Both the position numbers and the translations under genes were made by a program. Below, piece after piece: positions 44,423-55,608 of a DNA stretch of 64,000 bases. The first letter of the stretch is position 1, and each line of letters starts with the position of its first letter. The stretch is from DASSUW01 sp963792385 (GTDB lineage Bacteria > Actinomycetota > Thermoleophilia > Solirubrobacterales > Solirubrobacteraceae), in contig CAWBVZ010000007.1 in assembly GCA_963792385.1 (NCBI GenBank), positions 1,364,001 to 1,428,000 on the forward strand. The letters are read 5' to 3'. The notes under the pieces are model-generated. The model saw only the letters and a list, made by a program, of their open reading frames with translations. It had not been told where the DNA came from and did not search any database.

Positions 44423-45376
44423 CGAGCGCACGAGCTCCGCGAACCGCTCGGCGGTCACGTTGCCGCCCGTGATCGTGACGCCCACTCGCAGCCCGCGCAC
44501 GTCCCCGACGCGCCCTGCCAGCAGCGCCGCCAGCGCGCAGGCGCCGGACGGCTCCGCGACCGTCTTGACCCGCTCGAACAGGAACCGCATCGCGTCGACG
44601 ATCTCCGGGTCCGACGCCACGGCCACGTCGTCGACGCGCTCGCGGATCACGGCGAAGGTCAGCTCTCCCGGCTCGGGGAGCTGCTGGCCGTCGGCGATCG
44701 TGTGCGGCACCGGGATCCGCACGCGCTCGCCGGCCGCAAGCGAGCGGCGCACGTCGTCGCCTTCCTCAGGCTCGACGCCGACGACGCGCACGCCGTCGAG
44801 CAGTCCCTTGGCGGCCGTCGCGCAGCCGGCGATCAGGCCGCCGCCGCCGACGCACACGAGCAGCAGATCCAGCGGCCCGGCATCCTCGATCAGCTCAAGC
44901 GCGACCGTGCCCTGCCCGGCCATCACGCGCTCGTCGTCGTACGGATGGATCGGCACGAGCCCGCGCTCGGCCACGAGCGCAGCGAGCAGCGCCTCGCGAT
45001 CCTGTCCGTAACGGTCGAAGCGGATCACCTCGGCGCCGTGACCCTCGGTGGCGGCGAGCTTGCCGGGCGGTGCGTCGTCGGGCATCAGGATCACGGCGCG
45101 GGCGTCGTGCAGCCGCGCGGCGAGCGCGAGCGCCTGCGCGTGGTTGCCGGAGGAGACGGTCGCGACGCCGCTCGCGCGCTCGGGCTCGGTCAGCGACGCC
45201 ACCGCGTTGTACGCGCCGCGGAACTTGAAGGCGCCGACACGCTGGAGGTTCTCGGCCTTCAGGAACACGGTCGCGCCGGTCGCCTCGTCGAGCGCGCGCG
45301 ACGTGAGCACCGGCGTGCGGTGCGCCACGCCGCGCAAGCGGCCGGCGGCGGCGCGGACGTCGTCGAGCGAGATCAT
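44420..45376 (-). CDS. Threonine/serine dehydratase (PLP fold type II, no ACT domain)
   Basis: A 318-residue enzyme. The PLP lysine is in RVGAFKFRGAYNAV, the phosphate cup is GGGGLIAG, and VSSGNHAQALALAARL is conserved. It ends at residue 318 without the ACT regulatory domain of IlvA, so it resembles catabolic or racemase-like members. ATG 45376 overlaps the second prmA stop (ATGA region). Substrate (threonine versus serine) cannot be told from sequence alone. Confidence 0.9.
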   Translation of the reverse strand: MISLDDVRAAAGRLRGVAHRTPVLTSRALDEATGATVFLKAENLQRVGAFKFRGAYNAVASLTEPERASGVATVSSGNHAQALALAARLHDARAVILMPDDAPPGKLAATEGHGAEVIRFDRYGQDREALLAALVAERGLVPIHPYDDERVMAGQGTVALELIEDAGPLDLLLVCVGGGGLIAGCATAAKGLLDGVRVVGVEPEEGDDVRRSLAAGERVRIPVPHTIADGQQLPEPGELTFAVIRERVDDVAVASDPEIVDAMRFLFERVKTVAEPSGACALAALLAGRVGDVRGLRVGVTITGGNVTAERFAELVRS

Positions 45377-46167
45377 CGGATCAGCAGGATGGCGGACCAG
45401 CCGTCACCGTCGCGCCGGTCCCCCGGGCGCAGGCCGTGGCGCGCGAACGCCGCCGCCACCTCTTCGCCCTCGCCGGACTCGAGGCCGGAGACGATCAGCC
45501 GGTCCGGCGGGCGCTCGATCCGCGCCGCGACCTCCAGCAGCAGCGGCCTGACGAGGTTGGCGGTCACGGTCGGCGCCCACGGGCCGGTCTCGCGCCGCAG
45601 GTCGCAGCGGCTGACCGCAATCTGCACGCCGTGCGCGGCGGCGGCCGCCTCGGTCGCGGCGACCGATTCCCGCTCGACGTCGCACGCCAGCACCGGGTCA
45701 TAGCCCAGGCGCGCGGCGGCGACCGCGAGGATGCCGGAGCCGCAGCCCCAGTCGGCGAGCGCGCCCACCGCAGGAAGGCCGACCAGCAGCTCGAGCGTCA
45801 GTCGCGTGCTCGGGTGGGAGCCGGTGCCGAACGCCTGCCCCGGATCGATCACGACGTCCAGCGCGCCGGGCCGTTCCGCCGCCCACGGCGCCCGCACGCG
45901 CAGCGGCCCGACGTCGAGCGGCTGGTGCCAGTCGCGCCAGCCCAGCCCGTCGTCCACCTCCGACGTGGAGACGTCGACCAGCGCGCCGCCGGCGACGGCG
46001 CGCAGCGCGCCGACATCCGGTAGCTCTCCGGGAGCGCCGTAGAGCGCGTACTCGACGGTGTCCGCGTCGACGTCGCGCTCCTCGAGGCCGGCCGGCACGA
46101 GCTCGAGCAGCTCCGCGAGCACCGGTTCGGCCTGGGAGCGCGCCACGCGCACCGCGAGCCGGATCAC
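45373..46167 (-). CDS. PrmA-like ribosomal protein L11 methyltransferase, second copy
   Basis: A 264-residue SAM-dependent methyltransferase of the PrmA type. EYALYGAPGELPDVGAL lies in the N-terminal domain, then VIDPGQAFGTGSHPSTRLTLELL, the SAM loop LADWGCGSGILAVAAARLG and TVTANLVRPLLLEVA. GTG 46167 overlaps the stop of the first copy (GTGA). Two tandem PrmA genes are unusual; both retain SAM-binding motifs. One may modify a different protein, or they may form a heteromer. Confidence 0.85.
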   Translation of the reverse strand: MIRLAVRVARSQAEPVLAELLELVPAGLEERDVDADTVEYALYGAPGELPDVGALRAVAGGALVDVSTSEVDDGLGWRDWHQPLDVGPLRVRAPWAAERPGALDVVIDPGQAFGTGSHPSTRLTLELLVGLPAVGALADWGCGSGILAVAAARLGYDPVLACDVERESVAATEAAAAAHGVQIAVSRCDLRRETGPWAPTVTANLVRPLLLEVAARIERPPDRLIVSGLESGEGEEVAAAFARHGLRPGDRRDGDGWSAILLIR

Positions 46168-46968
46168 GACGCCAGCTCCACGGCCGCCCACTCGCCCTCC
46201 TCGAGGCGCCGCTGCTCGCGCAACCCGAACCGCCCGAAGGCCCTCGACCACCTCGTCGACCTCGCCGCTCAGCATCCCGGAGGCCAGCAGCCGCTCCGGC
46301 GGCCGTTCGATCACCGCGGCTGCGGCCAGCAGCAGCTCGCGCGTCAGGTTCGCGGTGACCACCGGCGCCCACGGCGCGGGCGCGGCACTGAGGTCGAGCC
46401 ACGACGCGGTGACCGCGACACCGTTCAGCGCCGCGTTGCGAGCGATCACCTCGAGCGCGCCCGGGTCGACCTCGACTGCGGTCACCGGCGCGAAGCCGCG
46501 CCGCGCCGCCGCCACCGCCAGGACGCCGGTGCCGGCGCCCCAGTCGCACAGCGCGCCGCCCGCCTGCGTTTCGAGGAGCAGCTCCAGGCACATCCGCGTG
46601 GTCGGGTGGGTGCCGGCGCCGAAGTAGACGCCCGGGTCGATCACGAGGTCGTCCGGACCGCCGCTTGCCCACGGCGCCCGCACGACGAGCGAGCCGACCT
46701 GCACCGGCCGCAGGAACTCGTGCCAGCGCCGCTCCCAGCCGTCCGCCACCGGCTCCGACACGACATCGACGAGCGCGTCGCCGGCGAGCGCGCGGATGTC
46801 CTCGAGCGCCGGCAGCTCGCCCGCCGGCGCGTACAGCGCGTACTCGACGTCGCCGCCCACCTCGCGCTCCTCAGCGCCGGCCTGCAGGATCGGCAGCAGC
46901 CCCGCCAGCGCCACCTCGGCGCGGTCCGCCCGCACCCGGATCCCGAGGCGGACGATGGGAGTCGTCAA
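46164..46968 (-). CDS. prmA: PrmA-like ribosomal protein L11 methyltransferase, first copy; apparent frameshift near 46243
   Basis: About 267 residues from TTG 46968, which overlaps the dnaJ stop (TTGA). It has VIDPGVYFGAGTHPTTRMCLELLLE, the SAM loop LCDWGAGTGVLAVAAARRG and VVTANLTRELLLAAA. After SGMLSGEVDEVVEG the literal frame turns Arg/Gly-rich and runs into the second copy. The neighbouring frame gives AFGRFGLREQRRLEEGEWAAVELAS and a stop at 46164-46166, the expected PrmA ending. One extra G in the run at 46241-46243 explains this. The dnaJ-prmA order is common and supports the assignment. Confidence 0.82.
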
Positions 46969-48095
46969 CCGGCGAGGACCCGCTTGAGCTTCGCGATCAT
47001 GCCCTCGTCGTCGCGCTGGTTGTCGGCGGTGAGGGTGCCCGCGAAGGTCTCCAGCATGTCGCGCTGCTGGCTCGTGAGCCGGCGCGGGATCGTCACGTTG
47101 ATCACGACGCGCAGGTCGCCGGTGCGCCCGCGCTGCAGCGGCGGCATGCCGTGGCCGCCGAGCCGGATCTCCTCGCCCGGCTGTGTGCCCGGCTTGACCT
47201 CGACCGGGATCGGGCCGTCGAGCGTCGGGACCTCGATCGTGGTGCCGAGCGCGGCGAGCGGCGCCGCGACGTCGACGACGGTGATGAGGTCGCTGCCGTC
47301 GCGCAGGAACCGCTCGTCCTCGCGCACTCGCACGACGACGTAGAGGTCGCCGTTCGGGCCGCCGCGCTCGCCGGCGTGGCCGCGGCCGGTGACGCGGATC
47401 CGCTGCCCGTCGGCGATGCCGGCCGGGACCTCGACCTCGACGCGCCGCTTGTCGACGACCATGCCGTCGCCGCGGCACGTCTCGCACGGGTCACGCGGCC
47501 AACGGCCGTCGCCGCCGCACACGTCGCAGACCACGTTGCGTACGAGCTGGCCGAACGCCGTGCGCGAGACGGCCTGGAGCTGGCCGGCGCCCTGGCAGCG
47601 CTCGCAGGTCTCGATCGGCGTGCCCGGCTTCGCGCCGTTGCCGTTGCAGGTGGTGCAGCGCGTGCGCGCGTCGTAGGCGACCTCGACCTGCTCGCCGTGG
47701 GCCGCGGCGGTGAGCTCGATCGCCACCGCGACCGCGACGTCGCCGCCCTGCACGGCGCCGCCGCGCGTGCGTCCGCCGCCGAACGCGGCGTCGAATCCGC
47801 CGGCGCCGAAGAACGCCGAGAAGAGGTCGGAGATCGACCCGAAGTCGCCGAAGTTCGGCTGGTAGCCGCCGGTCTTCAGGCCCTCGTGGCCGTAGGAGTC
47901 GTAGAGCTGGCGGCGGTCGGGGTCCGACAGCACCTCATACGCCTCGGCCGCCTCCTTGAACTTCGCCTCGGCGTCGGGATCGTGTGCGTTGACGTCCGGG
48001 TGCAGCTCGCGCGCGAGCCGCCGGAACGCGCTCTTGACGGCGCCCTCATCCGCATCGCGGCCGACGCCCAGCACCTCGTAGTAGTCGCGCGGCAT
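46965..48095 (-). CDS. dnaJ: Chaperone DnaJ
   Basis: A 376-residue type I J-protein. The J domain carries HPD in ELHPDVN; a Gly/Phe-rich segment (FSAFFGAGGFDAAFGGG) follows. The zinc domain has four CxxCxGxG repeats: CTTCNGNG, CERCQGAG, CDVCGGDG and CETCRGDG. ATG 48095 has GGAGAG upstream. Neither dnaK nor grpE is adjacent. The 163-bp gap up to hrcA has only a small AATCCC-TCT-GGGATT hairpin (48171-48185) and no CIRCE operator. Confidence 0.95.
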   Translation of the reverse strand: MPRDYYEVLGVGRDADEGAVKSAFRRLARELHPDVNAHDPDAEAKFKEAAEAYEVLSDPDRRQLYDSYGHEGLKTGGYQPNFGDFGSISDLFSAFFGAGGFDAAFGGGRTRGGAVQGGDVAVAVAIELTAAAHGEQVEVAYDARTRCTTCNGNGAKPGTPIETCERCQGAGQLQAVSRTAFGQLVRNVVCDVCGGDGRWPRDPCETCRGDGMVVDKRRVEVEVPAGIADGQRIRVTGRGHAGERGGPNGDLYVVVRVREDERFLRDGSDLITVVDVAAPLAALGTTIEVPTLDGPIPVEVKPGTQPGEEIRLGGHGMPPLQRGRTGDLRVVINVTIPRRLTSQQRDMLETFAGTLTADNQRDDEGMIAKLKRVLAG

Positions 48096-48258
48096 CAGTG
48101 GTTCTCTCCGTGGGTCCTGGCGTCCCTGGGCGGTCGCTGGCACCGTCTGGCAAGGACGCAGACCCGCAGGAATCCCTCTGGGATTTCAAGGGTCGAGGAC
48201 GCCGCCAGCCGGTGATCAGCGGCCGATCCAGGGGCGTCAGGATTCGCGGAGGGGACCA

Positions 48259-49287
48259 CTAGGACCTAGGGGGAGCCTCGTAGATGTCTTCGACGAAGCG
48301 GGAGAGCTGTAGCGCCGCTTCGCGCACGGTCATGATCGCGCGTGCGTAGTTCATCCGCGTCGGGCCGATCACCGAGACGGTGCCGAGGTTGCGCTGCGGC
48401 AGCCCGTAGTTGCCGGCCACGAGCGACAGCGACTGGAGCGCCGGCATCGCGTTCTCGCCGCCGATGCGGACGTAGATGTCGCGCTCGTCGAGCGCCTGCG
48501 AGAGCACGCCGAGCAGCGACACGCGGCGCTCGAGCGCGTCCAGCAGCTGGTTGAGCTGTGACACGTCCTGGAACCGGTGCTCGGACAGCAGGCGTGCGGC
48601 GCCGTCGACGTAGAGGGTGTTCTCAGCCGTCTCGGCCAGCTCGGTGAAGGCAGGCGAGAGCTGGGCGATGAACGCCCGCTCGCTCGGATGCAGCCCAGGA
48701 TCGTTGAGCTTCGTGTGCAGCATCCGCGCGCCGACGCTCATGCCCACGAGCTGCTCGTTCAGGTAGGAGGCGGCCCAGTCGACCAGCCCGGAGTCGACCG
48801 CGCGACCGAACGTGAAGACGCGCTTCGACACGCCGCCGGTCGAGGTGATGACGACGACCATCAGCACCTGTGGCTGGAGCGGGAGCACCTCGACGTGGCG
48901 GATCGTCGTGGTGCCGATCGGCGGCGCGGAGACGATCGCCAGCAGGTTCGTGACTTGCGACAGCGTCTCCGTGGTCACGCGCATCGCCTCGTCGACCTCG
49001 CGTCGCACCAGCGAGAGCTGCAGCTCGGCCTTGCCCTCGCGGCGAGCCGGCAGCAGGCGATCGACGAAGTAGCGGTAGCCGGCGTCGGTCGGCACGCGGC
49101 CGGCGGAGGTGTGCGGATGGGCCAGCAGGCCCTGCTCCTCGAGCACGGAGAGCTCGTTGCGGATCGTCGATGGCCCGCATGTGATGTCGGGGTCGGCGGC
49201 AAGCGCCTTCGACGCCACCGGCTGGTTGGTGGCGTTGAAGCCGTCGACGACCTTTCCGAGCAGGAGCTCCTGACGCGGCGTGAGCAC
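48259..49287 (-). CDS. hrcA: Heat-inducible transcription repressor HrcA
   Basis: A 342-residue repressor. The winged helix LTPRQELLLGKVVDGFNATNQPVASKALA and PSTIRNELSVLEEQGLLAHPHTSAGRVPTDAGYRYFVD are diagnostic. HrcA binds CIRCE operators and needs GroEL for activity. I find no CIRCE palindrome in front of hrcA or dnaJ, so targets are elsewhere. GTG 49287 lies 3 bp after the alpha-glucosidase stop, so the gene is embedded in a longer transcript. Confidence 0.95.
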   Translation of the reverse strand: MLTPRQELLLGKVVDGFNATNQPVASKALAADPDITCGPSTIRNELSVLEEQGLLAHPHTSAGRVPTDAGYRYFVDRLLPARREGKAELQLSLVRREVDEAMRVTTETLSQVTNLLAIVSAPPIGTTTIRHVEVLPLQPQVLMVVVITSTGGVSKRVFTFGRAVDSGLVDWAASYLNEQLVGMSVGARMLHTKLNDPGLHPSERAFIAQLSPAFTELAETAENTLYVDGAARLLSEHRFQDVSQLNQLLDALERRVSLLGVLSQALDERDIYVRIGGENAMPALQSLSLVAGNYGLPQRNLGTVSVIGPTRMNYARAIMTVREAALQLSRFVEDIYEAPPRS

Positions 49288-49290
49288 GCA

Positions 49291-50748
<1,458 letters not shown>

Positions 50749-50752
<4 letters not shown>

Positions 50753-51072
50753 TCGCGGATGACGGCCTTGCCGCGCCGGACCAGCCGGTTCTCGCCCTGG
50801 ACGGCCTCGACGTCCACGGTGCCCTCGCCGGACGACGTGACGGTGATCTCCTGCTCGGGGACGCCCATACCGCGGAACTGGACCGACAGCGACTCGAGCT
50901 TGAGTCCGTCGCCCTGCGCCCGCGCCACCTGCGCCATCGTCCACAGCCCGTGCAGGATCCGGCCGGGCAGCCCGACCGAGCGCGCGAACTCGTCGTCGAG
51001 GTGGATCGGGTTGAAGTCTCCGCTCGCCCCCGCGTAGCGGTAGGTGACGTAGCGGTCCGGGGTGACCTTCAT
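50749..51072 (-). CDS. MaoC-like hot-dog dehydratase (HadB-like)
   Basis: A 107-residue hot-dog protein. YAGASGDFNPIHLDDEFARSVGLPGRILHGLWTMA contains the catalytic Asp and His of the hydratase-2 motif. ATG 51072 overlaps the stop of the partner gene (ATGA). Paired with the adjacent FAS1-like subunit it resembles mycobacterial HadAB, which dehydrates 3-hydroxyacyl-ACP in fatty-acid elongation. Substrate here is inferred. Confidence 0.85.
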
Positions 51073-51466
51073 CTCACGATGTTCGTCCATCGCCCCTCGC
51101 TCACCAGCTCGCCGCGCTGGTTGGTCGACGTGGTCTTGAAGACGAAGAACTGCAGGCCGCCGCGCTCGGACGACTCGTCGAGCTCCGCCTCGGTCGTGAT
51201 CTCGTCGCCGGCCACCACCGGCTCCGCCCACGTGAACTCCTGGGCGCCGTGCACCATCCGCGCGAAGTCGATCCCGACCTCGGGGTCGGTCAGCGCCGGC
51301 CAGATCGCCGGCGCGCAGTAGACGGCGGCGAACATCGGGGGCGCGACGACGTCGTCGAACCCGGCGGCGCGCGCCGCGTCGGGATCGAGGTAGCGCGGGT
51401 CGGTCTCGCCGACCGCGTGCGCGTACTCGCGCACCTTCTCGCGGCCGACCGCGTAGGTCGCGCGCG

Positions 51467-51470
<4 letters not shown>
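51069..51470 (-). CDS. FAS1-like hot-dog dehydratase (HadA-like)
   Basis: A 133-residue hot-dog protein starting at GTG 51470, overlapping the lepA stop (GTGA). TYAVGREKVREYAHAVGETDPRYLDPDAARAAGFDDVVAPPMF is the FAS1-like dehydratase N-domain signature; VHGAQEFTWAEPVVAGDEI follows. Such subunits lack the catalytic pair and provide the long-chain tunnel, working with the MaoC-like partner encoded next. Confidence 0.84.
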
Positions 51471-53275
<1,805 letters not shown>

Positions 53276-53300
53276 GGGCCGCGGTAGAGCTTAGGCGGGT

Positions 53301-54875
53301 TCACGGTCTGCGCAGGCGGCGCGTGAACAGCTGGAGGATCTGGTGCGCCTCCGGGATCCGCAGCGCGAGCACGATCGCTGCGTATGCGGCGCTCCCGAGC
53401 ACCAGCGCGACGCCGACCGAGACCACCTGGGCGGCGAGCGAATCGCCGAGCGCGTCGGCGAGCACGTACCACGTGCCGTACGCCACGCCGCCGAGCACCG
53501 CAGCGGCCGCGACCATCTTCGCGCTGGCCTTCAGCGTGGTGCCGAGCTGGAGGCCGCCGATGCGGCGGCGCAGGAAGAACGCCTGGCCGGCGGTCATCGC
53601 CACGGTCGACGCGACCGTGCCGAGCACGATGCCGCCGATCCCCATCGGCCCGTACAGCGCGGCCGATACGCCCGCGTTGATCACCAGCGTCACGCCCGCC
53701 AGCGCGGTCGGCGTCCACGGCTTCTGGAGCGAGAAGAACGTGCGCGTGAGCAGCAGGTTGAACCCGGAGAAGGGCAGTGAGAAGGAGAACCAGAACAGCG
53801 CCTCCGAGACCTGCTGGGTCGAGTCGGTGTCGAACTCCCCGCGCTGGTAGACGAGCCGCGTGATCGGCTCAGCGAGCGCGATCGTGACCGCCGCCGACGG
53901 GATCAGCAGCAGCGCGATCTGGCGGATGCCGTTCGCCTGGGTCGCGCGCAGGCCATCCCAGTCCTGCCGCGCCACGAGCCGCGACAGCGCCGGGAACAGC
54001 ACCGTCGCCACCGCGACGGAGAACATGCCCTGCGGCAGCATGTAGATCCGGAACGCCTTGTCGATCGCGGCCGGCGCCTCATCGGAGATCCGGAAGCCGA
54101 AGAACGTGTTGATCAGCAGGTTGAAGTTGATCAGCCCGAGCCCGATCGTCACGGGCAGCATCAGCAGCAGTACGCGCCGGATCCGCGGGTCGCGCCAGTG
54201 GAAGTTGACGCGGATCGGGATGTGCAGCCGGTGCAGCACCGGGAACGCCATCGCGAACTGAGCCGCCGTGCCGGCGAGCACCCCGATCGCGTACGCGTAG
54301 ATCTGGTCGTCGCCCTCCAGCAAGGGCGTGAGCCCGACCATCGCGGCGATGATCACGAGGTTCCACACCAGTGGCGAGAGCGCCGGGATCGTGAAGTGGT
54401 CGTGTGCGTTGAGCACGCCGACCAGCAGCCCGTTGAGGCCGAGCAGGATCACGATCGGGAACAGCACGCGGCTCAGCCCGACCGTCAGGTCGTCCAGCGC
54501 CGGATCGTCCGTGAACAACGGCATGATCAGCCCGGCGGCGAGGATGAACAGCACCGTGATCACGCTCAGGACCACGAGGATCAGCCCGAACAGCGCTCCC
54601 GCCAGCTGCAGTGCGTCCTTGCGTTTCTTGTGCTCGAGCAGCTCCGAGAAGACGGGCACGAATGCGGCTGAGAGCGCCGAGTCGGCGAACAGCGAGCGGA
54701 CCAGATTCGGCACCTGGAACGCGGCCGTGAATGCGGACGCCGGCCCGCTCGTGCCGAAGTAGCGCGCGGCCACGACCTCGCGGATGAGGCCTGCGATACG
54801 CGACAGGCCCGTGGCCACGGAGAAGATCACCGTGTTCACGGCCGTGCGCCTTGGCTGACGAGCCGGGGCCGACAA
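53301..54875 (-). CDS. murJ: Lipid II flippase MurJ
   Basis: A 524-residue protein with about 14 membrane helices of the MATE/MVF fold. VIFSVATGLSRIAGLIREVVAARYFG starts the family core; AFQVPNLVRSLFADSALSAAFVPVFSELLE and SRVLFPIVILLGLNGLLVGVLNAHDHFTIPALSPLVWN are characteristic. It flips lipid II for peptidoglycan synthesis. The first available start is TTG 54875, 7 nt after a TATAAC box on this strand, suggesting a leaderless transcript. Confidence 0.92.
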   Translation of the reverse strand: MSAPARQPRRTAVNTVIFSVATGLSRIAGLIREVVAARYFGTSGPASAFTAAFQVPNLVRSLFADSALSAAFVPVFSELLEHKKRKDALQLAGALFGLILVVLSVITVLFILAAGLIMPLFTDDPALDDLTVGLSRVLFPIVILLGLNGLLVGVLNAHDHFTIPALSPLVWNLVIIAAMVGLTPLLEGDDQIYAYAIGVLAGTAAQFAMAFPVLHRLHIPIRVNFHWRDPRIRRVLLLMLPVTIGLGLINFNLLINTFFGFRISDEAPAAIDKAFRIYMLPQGMFSVAVATVLFPALSRLVARQDWDGLRATQANGIRQIALLLIPSAAVTIALAEPITRLVYQRGEFDTDSTQQVSEALFWFSFSLPFSGFNLLLTRTFFSLQKPWTPTALAGVTLVINAGVSAALYGPMGIGGIVLGTVASTVAMTAGQAFFLRRRIGGLQLGTTLKASAKMVAAAAVLGGVAYGTWYVLADALGDSLAAQVVSVGVALVLGSAAYAAIVLALRIPEAHQILQLFTRRLRRP

Positions 54876-54882
54876 GCGGCGC

Positions 54883-54890
54883 GTTATAGT
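54883..54890. promoter_or_regulatory. Overlapping divergent -10 boxes of murJ and rpsT
   Basis: GTTATAGT holds a rightward -10 (TATAGT, 54885-54890) for rpsT and a leftward -10 (TATAAC, complement of 54883-54888) for murJ. The two promoters occupy the same bases, so polymerase binding at one should exclude the other. No clear -35 is seen on either side. Expected starts are about 54897 rightward and about 54876 leftward. Confidence 0.55.
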
Positions 54891-54899
54891 ATGCCGCCG

Positions 54900-54918
54900 C
54901 CGCAGGGAAAGCCTGCGG
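54900..54918 (+). promoter_or_regulatory. 5'-UTR hairpin of rpsT
   Basis: CCGCAGG (54900-54906) pairs with CCTGCGG (54912-54918) around the 5-nt loop GAAAG, ending 11 nt before the rpsT ATG. Almost the whole predicted leader (from about 54897) is this hairpin. It could be the site of S20 feedback or simply protect the 5' end; that is an inference. Confidence 0.45.
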
Positions 54919-54929
54919 TTTCGTGCGTC

Positions 54930-55229
54930 ATGGCCAACATTGCCTCACAGATCAAGCGGAACCAGCGGTCTTTGCGCGAGCGGGCTGAGAACCGTCAGTA
55001 CACGTCCGCGATCAAGACCTACTTCCGCCGCCTGCAGGCTGCCGTCACCGCGGGTGACGACGAGGCCGCCGACGCCGAGCATCACCGCCTGATCACGCTG
55101 ATCGACAAGGCGGTCAAGCGCGGTGCCCTGCACCGCAACAACGGCGCCCGCAAGAAGTCCCGCGCCGCGAAGCTCCGCCGGAGCGGCCCCGCCGAGACCG
55201 GCGCCGGCACCAAGAGCAAGAAGTCCTAG
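54930..55229 (+). CDS. rpsT: 30S ribosomal protein S20
   Basis: A 99-residue basic protein. MANIASQIKRNQRSLRERAENRQYTSAIKTYFRRL and ITLIDKAVKRGALHRNNGARKKSRAAKL are canonical S20 helices binding 16S rRNA. ATG 54930 is chosen from homology; an in-frame upstream ATG at 54891 would include the leader hairpin. The C-terminal tail (RRSGPAETGAGTKSKKS) is longer than in E. coli. The last 4 bp overlap the convergent NTF2-like gene. Confidence 0.96.
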   Translation: MANIASQIKRNQRSLRERAENRQYTSAIKTYFRRLQAAVTAGDDEAADAEHHRLITLIDKAVKRGALHRNNGARKKSRAAKLRRSGPAETGAGTKSKKS

Positions 55230-55573
55230 CCGGTCTCGACGACCTCCATGTGGACGATCCGCCCGTCGCGGATCATGTAGACGTGCCCGACCCGGCCGTC
55301 GCTCAGCAGCTCGCCCGTGAGCGAGCGGACGGTCTGTTGGACCGTTACCGCGACGCGACCGTCGTCCGTCTCCGTGATCTCGATCGGCTCCACGCGCCCA
55401 TCGATCTCCGCGAACTGGCGCGCCCAGTACTCGCGCACGGCGGCGTGGCCGTGTAGGCGGCCGCCCTCCCACGCGTTCGGCCAGTCGACGTCGGGGTCCA
55501 GGTGCGCGATCACCGCCTCGACGTCACGAGCGTTGAAGGAGACGTAGAGGTCACGGATGAGGCGTTCGTCCAT
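55226..55573 (-). CDS. NTF2-like / SnoaL-like protein
   Basis: A 115-residue protein of the cone-shaped NTF2 fold. LIRDLYVSFNARDVEAVIAHLDPDVDWPNAWEGGRLHGHAAVREYWARQF and GRIVHMEVVET match ketosteroid isomerase/SnoaL relatives; the exact ligand is unknown. A TATGAT box (complement of 55580-55585) lies 6 nt before ATG 55573, so a leaderless start is likely. A longer start at 55594 is less supported. Confidence 0.82.
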   Translation of the reverse strand: MDERLIRDLYVSFNARDVEAVIAHLDPDVDWPNAWEGGRLHGHAAVREYWARQFAEIDGRVEPIEITETDDGRVAVTVQQTVRSLTGELLSDGRVGHVYMIRDGRIVHMEVVETG

Positions 55574-55608
55574 CCGGCGATCATACGCAACCATGCGGTT
55601 GCGTGTGG

